A stretch of 64,000 nucleotides of DNA. Source: Daphnia pulex (taxonomy: Eukaryota; Arthropoda; Branchiopoda; Diplostraca; Daphniidae). Below the pieces are notes generated by a model. That model was not told the origin of the DNA and made no database searches. It was given only the letters and a program-made list of their open reading frames with translations. The stretch's first letter is position 1; each line of letters opens with the position of its first letter. Position numbers and translations under genes: made by a program. Location of the stretch: contig NC_060026.1 in NCBI RefSeq assembly GCF_021134715.1, positions 9,415,001-9,479,000 on the forward strand, written 5' to 3'. Positions 34,269-46,096 of this stretch are shown piece after piece.

Positions 34269-35732
34269 CAGGGCCGCAGAGAGCTATTTTGGCGCCCGGG
34301 GCAGGCGTCGTCCGGCGCCCTGCCACTTTCGAGTAATACAGTTCTAAAAAAAATTGGACGAAATTTGACGATGAACCAAATAGGCTTTCATTTATTTAAG
34401 TTTGCAGTTTTCTGGGTTATTACATTTCAAGATAGCACAGTAGTCTAGTTTAACTAGTCACTTCATCCGTGCAGTATTTAGTATTAGTAAAGCACGTAAA
34501 ATCCAATATTCTATGCGCATAGATCGTTATTCAGTAGATAGATCCAACAGGCATTCAAGACATCACAAATCACAATCACATATTTATGCAAGGCATATTT
34601 TGCGAGCTTTCCTCGACGCGAAATTTGAAATTACTTCTTCATACGACACGGATCTGGCCAACTCGTTTTCAATAGATAACATCATAAGGCTCGAAAGCCT
34701 TTCCTGTCCCATGGTCGCTCTAAAATAGTTCTTGATGATTTTCATTTTGCTGAATGACCTTTCTCCCTCGGCGACAGAGACTGACATCGTATTGAAAATC
34801 CGCAGAAGGATGCAGATCGATGGAAACATGGGTTCTAGCCCCTTAGAAAAGATCTGATTGAGGAGTTTCAATGAGTTGCCAGGATTAAACAGGGCCCCTT
34901 TCACGCGATCAAAGTGACGAATTTCTGCCACAAGATCTTCTTCATTCACGTCGGTAGAGTAGAACTTGGCAAGCTCACGGGCTTTTTGTTCTTGAGCAAC
35001 AATATCATCAGTCAATGACCATATGAAATCAAATCTAGCATAAACCTCTTTAACGACTTCGAATCTTGATCGGATTTGTTGTATAAGATGATCCAATCCA
35101 ACGTTGAAAACACTCACCTCGAACTTCTTCTCTGCGCCGTCGTGGAAGTAGGCTGTATTCGGAGGTTCATCATGGTGCCTTTTTGTTTTCCTTGTTCGTT
35201 TGACTTCAAAGTCCTTTTCAAAACCGAGAGATTCGGCCACCAATTTTGCTTCTGACAAAAGTTCGTTCCATGACGAACGAATGCGGCCCAAATCATCTAA
35301 TAGCTGATTGATGAGGATAATTTCGTCGTCAATTGCAATTGAATTAGATTGCAAGAGACGACTGACGTCGTCCGCCGCTTGAAGCGTCTTGAGCCATACA
35401 GTAAGAAGGACCACCGTATCAAAAGATTTTAACCATTTCTTTAAGGATTTGGCTTGATTGACCATTTCGCCAGTGTGAAGTACTAATTGGAAAATCGTTT
35501 TCATATCGCTTACTCGCTTCTCTCACTTTCTCACTTTCGTCCTAAAATTCAATTTAAGTATGAAATAACATAGACGATTTCCTATTTCAAGACACATCAT
35601 TTACAATCATTTATTTATTTCTTTTATTTTTTAATTTCTGTTTTTTTTTCGCGCCCTCCGCTTTTTGGCGCCCCCCGCTTCTTGGCGCCCAGGGCAGCTT
35701 GCCCCTCTAGCCCCCCCCTCTCGGCGGCCCTG
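34269..35732. mobile_element. hAT-superfamily transposon, deleted copy
   Basis: The element starts CAGGGCCGCAGAGAG and ends with the inverted form CTCTCGGCGGCCCTG. It is flanked by an exact 8-bp direct repeat GTCTCAAT (34261-34268 and 35733-35740), the hallmark of hAT insertion. GGCGCC-rich subterminal sequence occurs at both ends. Inside is the C-terminal half of a transposase on the minus strand. At 1.46 kb it is too short to be autonomous. Confidence 0.9.
34584..35504 (-). CDS. hAT transposase, C-terminal part (ZMYM/DUF4371-type)
   Basis: An uninterrupted 306-residue frame. The C-terminal hAT dimerisation region is clear: IFNTMSVSVAEGERSFSKMK, followed by IIKNYFRATMGQERLSSLMM and SIENELA. 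The upstream part (LKTLQAADDVSRLLQSNSI, IFSKGLEPMFPS) matches the helical insertion region of transposases related to zinc finger MYM-type 1. The BED/TTF zinc finger and the first catalytic aspartates are absent, so the protein is an N-terminally truncated, inactive transposase. The open frame suggests recent loss of activity. Confidence 0.8.
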   Translation of the reverse strand: MKTIFQLVLHTGEMVNQAKSLKKWLKSFDTVVLLTVWLKTLQAADDVSRLLQSNSIAIDDEIILINQLLDDLGRIRSSWNELLSEAKLVAESLGFEKDFEVKRTRKTKRHHDEPPNTAYFHDGAEKKFEVSVFNVGLDHLIQQIRSRFEVVKEVYARFDFIWSLTDDIVAQEQKARELAKFYSTDVNEEDLVAEIRHFDRVKGALFNPGNSLKLLNQIFSKGLEPMFPSICILLRIFNTMSVSVAEGERSFSKMKIIKNYFRATMGQERLSSLMMLSIENELARSVSYEEVISNFASRKARKICLA

Positions 35733-35929
35733 GTCTCAATCAGAGTCCTGTTCGAAGCCCTCAGCATGTGGATCAAAAGCCCAATAATTGAAAACCACTT
35801 GGTGGTGGTTGGTTTCTACGGGTCCTTGACATTATGTTATAGCGTTTTTACTTGCTCAGAAGAAGGCAAGGTGACTTTCAAAATCTTAAAAGACTAAAAA
35901 AAATGAGTCTACGCCCTTAAGGTTTCTCT

Positions 35930-38330
35930 CTAATTCTTCCTCATACGGATAAACCAAAGATTGGATACATTGCTACTATGATTATCAAATATCATTTGAA
36001 ACAAATGAATATAAAACATAATTTAATTTATAACAATAAAATAATAAATAAAAATGGTATATAAAGAACAATCAAGCACAATAATTAGACCAGAATTTAA
36101 AAAGTTCATAATCGTTAACACTTATGAAAAACCCAAAATGAGACAGGAGCCAACCGACACTTATTCCTCTTCCACACTCTACTAAAATAAAAATAACGAG
36201 AAAAACACAATAATACTAGGTGATTTTAATTGTGTAGTTGAGCCTAAAGACAGAGCCCAAGGAGAAAAGAAAAAAGGAAATCACAAATTTAAGAAATTAA
36301 TGGAGAGACTAAAATATATTTATTGTTTTTAGATCTCTGCACCATATTTAATTCATAGCCTACATAACACCAAAAGGAAAATCCAGTATAGATAGAATTT
36401 ATGTATTCACACAGCACAAAGAAAACTCAAAATTGAATAATTATTTTATGACGGTGACCACTCATCAGCAGTTTTGATGCAGTTTAAGGGAAACACACAT
36501 GCAACTGAATCAGAATTATCTATGGGAACTTAGTACCAGTATTTTTCATAACTTAGATTAAAAGATGGAAAAAATTTATCAAAAAACGAAAAACAAAAAA
36601 ATTACCATTATAAATCCATGGTGGAATGGTGAGAGACGAAAAAAAAACCTTGAAAATCGGTGTTCGACGTATTAAACCTCAAAATCAATAGAGAAATTTC
36701 ATGAGAAGATATTTCACTAAATGCCTAGATAAAGTAAAAGCCAAAATTGACAAATATTATTGTTTTAAAAACAAATTTATTAAAAGAAATTTACAAACAT
36801 ATTTAGGAAGAAAAGGAAATTAGAGGAAAATCAACCCACTCAGTGGACTATGAAATCAGTACAGTTGCATGTACTATAAGAGAATTTTTTTGTTGAAGCA
36901 AGAACAACTAATTGGTTGGAAGATAATGGAATCAATCCCAGATCCTAAAATACAAAGTACAAAGTAAAAAACACATTTTACAAAGATACATACACTCTCA
37001 AACACATGATCACGCGAAAAGAGAGGAGGTTTTAAAAAACATAAATAAAACAGAGGAAGAAGCTTGGAGCGCAATAAAAACACTACTTGAAGGAAATTCC
37101 GTGGAATAGATGGGTTACCAATAGCATTTTACAGACATGACCCTTTTAAAAACTGAAATGACCAATATGTACAATTATATTTCTAATTCAAATATCCTCA
37201 GAAAAACTCAGAAAAATGGAATAAAATAATTCTAATATAAAGGGTTTATACGGAAAACACCACGAAATCAAAGACAAATAAGTCAAGTGTCAAGTGTTCC
37301 GTTTACAAATTTTTGCAAAAATTTTGATTAAAAGACATAAACCAAAAATATTTTACCTCACAAAGTAGTTGAAGAAAAAACCGATGGAATAAAAAACAGA
37401 GAAACAACCCAGAATCTTATCACCATCAACCCAGAAACGTCATTGAACACTTTTCATCAACAATCGAATATGAAAATAACATATTGGACCAGCTGAAGTT
37501 ATACCTAGATCGGCCCATAAAAAGGGGGATGGGGTGAAAAATTGTTAGTTTAGATTTTGAAAAACCATGTGCCATGGTAGAAAGAAAATTTTTATATGAT
37601 GCACAAAGAAAATATGGAAAAGAGGAAAATTTTATAAAAAAACATCAAAACAGTTTTTATCAATAAAAAATAGAGGAAAGTATTGAACAGGGGAGTTAGG
37701 CAAGGTTGGCCATTATCAATGTATTATCTAAATAATTTTTATCGAACCCTTTTTAAACCTCATAACAAACCAAATAAATCGTTCCAAAATAAAAAAATGT
37801 AGTGTAGTCAGTGCATTTGTTGACGAAATTTCCATTAAAAAAAAAGAAATATGGTATCCCAAAACTAGAACGGTCGAAACTTTTAGCTGTCAACCAATTC
37901 CAAAATGAACAGATTCTAACCCTATCCTTTCAAACAAGGGAGGTTGGCCACAGAAAGCCTGTGGCCAGTTACTTATTGGATAAAGGCACAAGAATCCATT
38001 ACAATGTTAGGAATCCACTGGCATCAAGATATTTTAACCACAATGAAAACAAACTGACATATACTAGTTGACAATTCTAATAAAAAAAGATGAACAATTT
38101 TAACAGACTTTTAACCATTCACCAAATAATCTTCTGTGACACTTTTTTAAACCAAAAATTCACACTAGTAAAAAATTTTACCTATTTCAAAGAAGAACAT
38201 AGACAAAATTCAACAACTTTAGGACACAACTTTTTGGGCAGCACAACAGAAAGTCTTACCTTATATGGACTTAATCACCCAACTGAGGGAGGTTTAAATT
38301 GATCAAATGCCAAATTTAAATATCAATCCT
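35930..38330 (+). pseudogene. Dead non-LTR retrotransposon (LINE), endonuclease and reverse transcriptase remnants
   Basis: Translated in all three plus frames, the stretch shows the APE endonuclease phrase ILGDFNCVVEPKDRAQGEKK near 36210 and reverse transcriptase blocks SLDFEKPCAMVERKFLYDAQ near 37550. Then come RGVRQGWPLSMYY near 37690, AFVDEISI (the FVDD active-site box, second Asp changed) near 37815, and a downstream open segment at 37811-38071. Dozens of stops and frameshifts separate these. It cannot encode protein. Target duplications and a poly(A) end were not found. Confidence 0.75.
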
Positions 38331-41300
38331 TATTTTTTAAAGAATTTTTAATAGTTTCAACGAAAAACACAACAGTGAAAACAGTAACAAATTATGTTTT
38401 ATTGGACAGGACTAAAACTTCAAATCATATTCCATCCAGTAAAAAAGTGAAAATTGTGAAAAAACACAATTTATTTTTAAAGTTAGGATTCTTTGTCCCT
38501 TTTTTTTATCAGTGTCCCAACTAGGGAAAATGCGTTCGACCTTCCGCACCATTTAGCAAAAGCCAAAAGAGTGTTCCAAATTAGAAACAATATCATAGCT
38601 TTACGTAGGGAAAAAAATTAATGCGGGAAATATGAATATTTTCAACAATAGATAAGTAGTGAAAAGAAGTAATTGTTTTGCATCCAGGTGTTGTTGGAAT
38701 GGCGCAATACATCGACTGTTACCTTTTTTACAATAATAATCGTTACTATTTACATTTCATAGGTTGCATAAGTGTTGCATAAAAGCTTATCAAATGCTGT
38801 CAAAATATGTAATCTAAACATTTTTGAATCTTGAGGTTGAACACAACTAAGATTTTTGCATTATTCCATTCAAAATTTAATTGAAATGTCTTTTTAGACA
38901 GAACACGCAATGCACAAAAAAGAAGGGAATAATTCAGAAAGATATTAACGATTTAGCAATTTTATACTGAACGAAATGCGAAAAAGCTCAAAAAATTTTA
39001 CAAATTGCAGTTATGTTAAACATGTAGACAGGGGGAGTAACATTCAGATTTCATTAGACTTGCATTTCAACAAATTTTAGTCACGATGACACCAGGCAAT
39101 TTAGTTTTTATTCGACTGATGAACTTGAAGTGGGTGTTCTTCTGGTGATTCTAACTTTTTCAGTTTGAATGAAAAGACTTACAAATAATTTTTTAAAATG
39201 TATTAAATAGGTATCTAGCATAGTAGAAAAAAATTCACCTTATTCAATGAGTCTTATTCAATAGAAAACTGATGCAAATGCATCAAAGAGGGGGGGGGTG
39301 GTTTATCAGAAAGATATAGTAATAGTTTGGCAATTGTATGGATTTTATACTGAATTAAATATATAACGAAACACTTGAACAATTTCTTTAACACTTTTGG
39401 CAAGTTTTTTGAGCAAGTTTTTCCATGGATGATGTATGCAATAATAGTCCAGCAGCTTACGGACTATCAGGTGCGTTGAACTGTCTGGTTGAATGATCAA
39501 GCAAACCATCATGTGTTGAAATTGAAAACGAACATAGGTTGAACTACACCAGTCCCCCCCCCCCCCTCTGGTGTAGTTCCAGTCTGACCCATTTTGAAGA
39601 CACTAGAGAATATATAAAAACTAATGCGAACGTGATTTGCGTTGCATTTTTCATGTGATTTGTCATTATTCTAAACTGATTTGACGAGCTGCTTTTCCAT
39701 CGATTTAAATAGAAGCGGCGGTGATTTGATACTATACTGATGATTTGATTTGATACGATATTGCTGTTTAAAAACGCAATTACCCATGGGAAGAGAGAGC
39801 CCATTGAGAAGACTCCAACCACCCACAATAGCTTACATTGGCATATTTTCATACGAGTCGTTAATCAAATATGTCTAAATAATGTGTTTGTTTGGAAATC
39901 TCTTTAAGTTATAGCAGTACGTAGGAAAATATAAATAAATGTATAGAAAATATAAAAATTCATGCCAATAGATTCATGCAGTGAAAAGAATGGCACAATT
40001 TATGTGGAAATCACGTCGAATACCCGTCCCAAATTGTAGTTGGTCAACCGATTCACTTCCTCGTACCTATAACCACCATCAAACATTTCCGGCGTATAGT
40101 ATTCGATTTAAATACTTCAAAATTTTTTAAAACTTTAACTTAACCACTTTTAGGGTTTGCTTGTTGCTTCGGGACTGGAGCGGGATCATCGTTACTCACA
40201 AATAGCAAAAGTCAGGCCCATACTTGGCCTAAATTCGGAATAGAGTGGTAAGTTGGATTTTGCTTTCGTGTTGTAAAAACATCAATTTTCTTCAATTTGT
40301 ACTTTGATCCTACTCAATTCGATTCTGTCCGCCCTTCTTTTCTGGAATTCCCTTTCGTGCTCTTTCTTTCGTCTTTCTGTGTGCTGTCTGATTATCCTCT
40401 TTCGCTGCCGTACATAGTTAATTGATTCGGAGATGTTTTGTTATTTTTCATTCTCTGTTTTATCAGGTGTTTGGCATACACGCCTTTATCCGACAAGTAA
40501 AGCTGGATAAAAATACCTGACAGGCATTTAAAAAAATATTGTCACCATTCTAACAATCATGTCCGCCAAGGGCAAAAGGGATAACGTGGCAGTTTTTTCC
40601 TCAATCCAACCTCATCAACTCATCATCCAAACTCATCAATCACCATACTGTAACGATGAGTAATGCTGCTGTAACAATATTGATAAATACAGAGTCCCAC
40701 CCTTATATAGAATGTAATAAATCAAAAGGGGAAGACATGGTAAGCATCTTCTTCAACTTTAACGATAAACCTCACACTGAATCCAATTTTCTGATGTAGG
40801 AAGGGGACACAAGAAAACCGCATAAAGAATGAAGCCAACCTGCATTGGAAGCAGCAAATAAAAACAGACAGATGAAGAAGACATCTATATATGTCTTCAA
40901 CCGCTTTCAATATCATTTGTTTGAAACACTTACATTCTAGTGGTAATCGAGGTGAAAAAAGACAACCCACATGAAATCAATCCAAAAGTAAAAAATGATA
41001 TAACTGTTTCTGGAAAAGTTTTGAAAAATTTTAATGTGAAATTGACTTCCAGAAATCCAATGAGGACACTCAGTTTAAAGATGACTAGTACTACAGTAAA
41101 ATTCATAAAGACACAGTCCCAGCTCGATATGAATTTACGGTTTTAAAAAAATTAATTTTTATTTGACCTTAGCTTTGACCAAGTGATGAAATATGCTCCC
41201 CCATTTTAAAAAGGATCAACGCCATGTTTTTTCGGTGGTCCTTAATTTCCGATGAACTTGCTGAAGACCTTTATCCAGATCAACCTTTTGGTGATGCCTA

Positions 41301-41766
41301 CATCATCCCTCTTTTGCCCATAGGGCTTAAAATCCTTATTTTGCTTTAGGTTTTCAAAAATTATGCGTTACTTCATTATATATTTTTTTGCATAGGATCG
41401 TTTATTTATACTTTTTTCTTTTAAAAAAATGGATGTCAGAAAAAATCCTTACAGCCACGATGAAAAAAGACCCGTTAAACTTGGATAGATCTGATGGATC
41501 TGATCAAGGTATAGAAAAACGTAAGCCTCGTGTTGACTCAGGCTTACTTAGGATCACGCAACCGTATCCTATTCTTTACACAAATAGCATAACCTCGTAA
41601 AAAAATTAATAGCTGACGATGACAATTTGAGTCCCATCAACAATCAGCGGTACAGCGGAGTCACCCGTCATTAAAATTAGAAGATAATAACTAATTAGAG
41701 ATATGCAAAGTAGTTAAACTTGTTACGCAAAGTTCTGATATTGATCATCTTTTTCTTTTATAGGTA
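38331..41766. other. AT-rich stretch without supported genes
   Basis: Only short frames and simple sequence. A short frame near 40156-40250 (GLLVASGLERDHRYSQIAKV between an acceptor and a donor) could be an exon scrap, but nothing connects to it. Confidence 0.35.
39541..39579. repeat. Perfect 12-bp stem hairpin with a C-run loop
   Basis: GAACTACACCAG (39541-39552) and CTGGTGTAGTTC (39568-39579) are exact inverted complements separated by a loop that is almost only C. It can form a strong hairpin on either strand; the loop would be a G-run on the minus strand. Confidence 0.85.
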
Positions 41767-42638
41767 AGGGAGACTGAAGTAAGCCGGGACGGTTTTCGTT
41801 TTCCCCCTATATCTTCCAAACTAATAATTAAATTTATTTATAATTTAGTTTTTATGTTTTCCATACCGTAATGTACCCCCCATATGTTTTGTATAATTTA
41901 ACAATCAACCATTTTCCCATATAAGACATTTAAAGTTTTCTCAGATTTGTGGGAGGTACCTATTTTGAGGGGTATGTGAGGACACTGGGGTGGGTGGTGA
42001 GAGACGTCCTCCAATTTCGCCTTAAAATTCATTAAAAAATTTGTAAAAATTTAAATAGCGTCCCACTGCATAGACTCTATAAGTTAATAAATTCTTCAAT
42101 TTGATTATTGTGTTATTAAAATTGTTTTCTTAGATGATAAAAATCGTAATGGAGCAGTAGGACATACTGCGTTGTGAGGTCTGAAAATCGATTTTGTGTA
42201 CAGCCTCTTTAAAACGATGTACGCTGATTAGCCCTAACTGTCCCAAATAAGTCAAAACAGCTGTCCCGATTTCCTGATAAAGACAATTTTTTTTAAACGT
42301 TAATATTATCTAAAGTAATTGATGGAAAATTATAATTTTTGTTTTAAACGATAAAAAAATGATTGAGCTTCATTTCTAAATTTAATTAACATGCCATTTG
42401 CTCTTTGTTTTTTCTAAAAACCTTATCTGGTGGAGAGAAAATTAACTAAAAAAATCCGTTTTTTTGTTTTGTTTAAAACTGATACAGTTTTTGACAAAAC
42501 TCAACCAAATTTCAAGCCAAATTAGATGGCATGTATCTAAATGACATACTAAAAAAGTTTTTAATTGGATTAAAATTTACTATTTTTCCCCCTACTGTCC
42601 CTCTTGACCCGGTGTCCCGGGATACTCCAGTCTCCCCT
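41767..42638. mobile_element. ~870-bp inverted-repeat element, non-coding
   Basis: The left end AGGGAGACTGAAGTAAGCCG continues GGAC; the right end read in reverse is AGGGGAGACTGGAGTATCCC followed by GGGAC. The arms match with few gaps. The interior has no transposase. No certain target duplication was seen, although TA-rich bases flank both ends. Confidence 0.65.
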
Positions 42639-43835
42639 AAACAAGTATGTTCCAAGTATTGGATCATAAAGCCTAAGCGCATACCATTGAGGCACTGATT
42701 TTAGTTTCTTTACTTTCGGAATACATCGTAGAACAGTGGGAATTACTAATGCCTTGCAAGGGATATTCCATAAGCGTATTAGATCTTTTCCTGGTCGACG
42801 CCATGGTTTTTAGTGTACGTCCAAATCCTATTACTATGGCTCACCGGAATAACTAAGTTCTTGGACAATCAGCTTTGTGACACAGTAAGCACAAATAATT
42901 TCAATGTCAGAGAATGGAGAGTCTAACGTGATATCATTAACCTGCGTAGTTATTTTAAAAATAGCAATTTATGAAAATTCAACAATGATTTTAAAAAGTC
43001 AAATGTCTCACTAATTGACACAATAAGCAGCAATCAGAATGTGATTTGCCCTTTTTCAAGAGATCCGCCACAGAAAGATTCCCTATCACGTAACAAAGTG
43101 GCTGTAATCAATAAATCCAGGATTAACTGAGGTCAGCCCCAATTTCCTTAAAATAGGCTATTATTAACAATCGCATCAGTTATTAATTTGGTGTGATAAG
43201 AAATTTAATTAACAAAATAGCAATTTCAAATTCCAGTCTTAATTAGGCATAGCATTCACGATGCCTTTTGAAAGCGTTGCAATAAGGAATCCTTTGTTAA
43301 ACTCCTGCACTATTATGAATGATTGGCGTGTTCCAAAGAAACACGTAAAGCAGTGTTAAAAAATATAGAAAACATTCTATTTACATATGCTGGAATAGTA
43401 GTTTGAAATTTTTTGAGTAAACACCGGTCATTTGTCACTGGTATGTCTGGTGAGACTTACTTTTTATAGTTTTCTATTAACAACTTCTACAGCATGACCA
43501 AGAAAAAGCTGTCCCTTCTGATACTGTGCTGTCAAGTCTGAAAGTACTGAAACCAAATTTGACTAACTGAAAAATTATTTTACTGAATTTTTATGATTTG
43601 GATTATTTTTTGAAAAGTATCAAATAAAGTTGTTATACAAGCAGAGAAGATCCCTGAAAGAATTTATAGAAAAGCCAATTTTGTCTTAAGTAGCCAATAA
43701 TGAAACACTAGAGAACTCCAAAATATTTTTTTTTAACATTTCAAAATTTCATAATCATTTAAAGAAGACAATCAAAGCAATACATCGGGGAACTGCTTGA
43801 GAATAATCATACATCAGAAGAAATACTGCCAAAAC
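42639..43835. other. AT-rich stretch, nothing identified
   Basis: No open frame, repeat or RNA gene could be supported here. Confidence 0.35.
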
Positions 43836-44270
43836 TGTTCGAGTAGAGACAAGATGACCAAATTAGAAACGAAAATATTATGATTGAGAAAACTGATTAA
43901 GAAAAGATTGAAACTACAATTGTGAATGCCGTAAGAGAAGAATGCATTTATTGAAAAAAAAAGAAACAGTTAAAACCGCCAAAATTGTTCGAGTAGAGAC
44001 AAGACGAACCAAATTAGAAAAGAAAATATTATGATTGAGAAAACTAATTAAGAAAATATTAAAACTACAATTGTGAATGCCGTAAGAGAAGAACGCATTT
44101 ATGAAAAAAAAACAGTTAAAACAACCAAAATTGTTCGAGTAGAGACAAGACGAACCAAATTAGAAAAGAAAATATTACGATTGAGAAAACTGATTAAGAA
44201 AAGATTGAAACTAAAATTTTGAATGTCATAAGAGAAGAATGCATTTATTGAGAAAAAAGAAACAGTTTAA
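43836..44270. repeat. Three-copy tandem repeat, period ~147 bp
   Basis: GTTCGAGTAGAGACAAGA recurs at about 43837, 43987 and 44133. Each is followed by ACCAAATTAGAAA, TATTATGATTGAGAAAACT, ACTACAATTGTGAATG and TAAGAGAAGAA, so whole units of 146-150 bp are repeated with a few differences. The second and third copies are most alike. No coding sense was seen. Confidence 0.8.
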
Positions 44271-44719
44271 GTTTTTTATGCCAAATTAGCAGCGTTAAAG
44301 CGAACGTTAACCTTCGTAACAACAAGTACCTTTATTTGTAAATATATTACACAAGGAACACAGTTCATAAGTAACTTTAACTTAACTTTTTAAATAAGTA
44401 CTTCCGTCATTAACAAATTTTTTGTCACAGATCTCAGAAATAAAAAAAAAAACACCTCCGGCTGCGTACACGAATGGCGGGAAAATTTGTAATACCGCAG
44501 CTATTATTCTTAACCAAAATATCATGCAACGGCATCTCAAAATTCTTTTCGGGGTATTCTTTGACTATTTTTTTTAAATAGCAGGCGTGATTGGGGTGGG
44601 GGTAGAAAACCAGGGAAAAACAAGAAGAAATTTGGTTGTTAGAAAATACAAGGAATATTTATTTCTGTATTACACAAATCTGTCTAAACATAAAATTTCT
44701 GTTTTCTTTCTCTATTAAT

Positions 44720-45480
44720 ATCCTGTCCACCTACCTCCCGCATCGATAACCTTCTGAAGACGTTAGCGCATATTTTCTAACAAACTTTGATGGTAAACCT
44801 CGGTATTGATCAGTTTTCCCCATTCATTCCTTACCAATTCAAACAAGAAATTGGCGTTGTTAGCGCTCGTGACGCGGCATTCGTTTGTCGGTTCTAGCTT
44901 TCGTTTTGCTTTCTTGTCGTCTTTATTTTGCATTCAACATATCCCAAATATTCTCTGTTGGGTTCATGTCTGCACCTTTTGTTGGCCAATCCAATGCAAA
45001 AAGCTGTGGATGGAGGGCAAACCATTCTCGTGTGTCGCGCTTTATGAATAGCAAAACCAAATTATTAAAAATATAATTAATGAATTAATCGACACCAAAT
45101 AACACATTGTCTTGGAAAAAGTCATGGGGTAAAAAAACTGGAAATTCAACAGTAACATATGGTAGCAAAGTTCTTTCTAAAACAACTAATCCTAACCAAC
45201 AATCTAAAACCACGTTACCAACGGAATAAATATTTTCTCGGCTGAATCTTTGTTATGTTGGTCGCCGAACTCTGAGTTATTGCCCGTGCGCTGAGGATGA
45301 CCATGAATTTTCGTCTGTGAAGATCACCCATCATAGACGTGTTGCATGGTGTTCTTCAGTTAAAATATCTTTAACAGCAGAAACACGAGTATTAATTCCC
45401 GATTTCGTTAGACGCCTTGAAATAGAGTTTTGGAATAATTGGGCAAGTCCAACATTTCCCGCAAAGTCAAAGGACTTTTT
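44720..45480 (-). pseudogene. Dead Tc1/mariner-family transposase
   Basis: On the minus strand, pieces of a DDE transposase appear in order despite stops and shifts: GNVGLAQLFQNSISRRLTKS, then VIFTDENSWSSSAHGQ (first Asp), FFQDNVLFGVD (second Asp region), REWFALHPQLFALDWPTKGA followed by DMNPTENIWDML (the W-P-x-x-S-P-D-x-N-P-I-E block carrying the third acid), and ELVRNEWGKLINTEVYHQSL followed by LENMRQRLQKVI at the C-terminus. The N-terminal helix-turn-helix was not found and terminal repeats were not located. Inactive. Confidence 0.75.
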
Positions 45481-46096
45481 TAAAGTTGTTATCCACGATT
45501 GGAAAAATTTAAATAAATATTGAACATCGATTATAAACTTTATAAATCAAAATAAAACCTGAACAATTTAATAAGAAATCTTCGTTTTCAATTGTGAGTC
45601 TATGTCGACCATTATAATTAACTTTATTTTTAGATTGCAATTTTTTTCTTGTTCATACCAATTAATCCACAGATTAACGGACCTCATGGATATGTTTAAT
45701 GTTTTGCAATTCTATGGGTAGTTCCAAATTGGAAAGAAATGAGGAACTTCAAATTCATTTCTATGCCTTGCTTTTTCAATTTAAATTGCTTCAAACAACC
45801 AGCAAGTTTTACGGTGGAATTCGGAAGGATAGATTTTGAAACGTCTCCAGGAAGAAGAAGGTAGTGATGTAGTTCTTTCTTAAGTCCACTCTTGAGTCCG
45901 TGAAAAAGAGGGTAGAAGAACATTAAGATGACAGTGAACTCGATTTTGACGAACAATCTCCGTCAGAGGACGACGACGAAGTAAGTGTTTCAATGGAAGG
46001 TAGTAGACTTATAAGATTGAAACGGTGTTGAGTGTCGCCCCCTTTAACAAATGCCACCCCCCCCCTCCGTGGGGTCAACTATAGCCCCGTCGACTG

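Larger units (their letters stand above)
34014..35815 (-). pseudogene. Unidentified minus-strand reading frame split by a hAT insertion
   Basis: If the transposon 34269-35732 and one copy of its target duplication are ignored, the minus strand reads continuously from about 35815 (KWFSIIGLLIHMLRASNRTL) across the insertion point into SVSVIFVSMRSVNILDSTGE and on to a stop at 34014, about 120 residues. The frame continuity across the empty site supports an older coding exon. The protein is not recognised. Confidence 0.4.

Noticed and set aside
34024-34347. Plus-strand Cys-rich frame (CEICDRNRRNSCFLLC...)
   Set aside because: It crosses the hAT target site into the transposon end, and the opposite strand gives the frame that continues across the empty site.
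39544-39852. 102-residue minus-strand frame with a hydrophobic start
   Set aside because: Its end runs through the C-run hairpin (Gly run) and nothing supports translation.
43836-44270. CRISPR-like repeat array
   Set aside because: Whole ~147-bp units repeat, without short repeats and unique spacers, and the host is eukaryotic.
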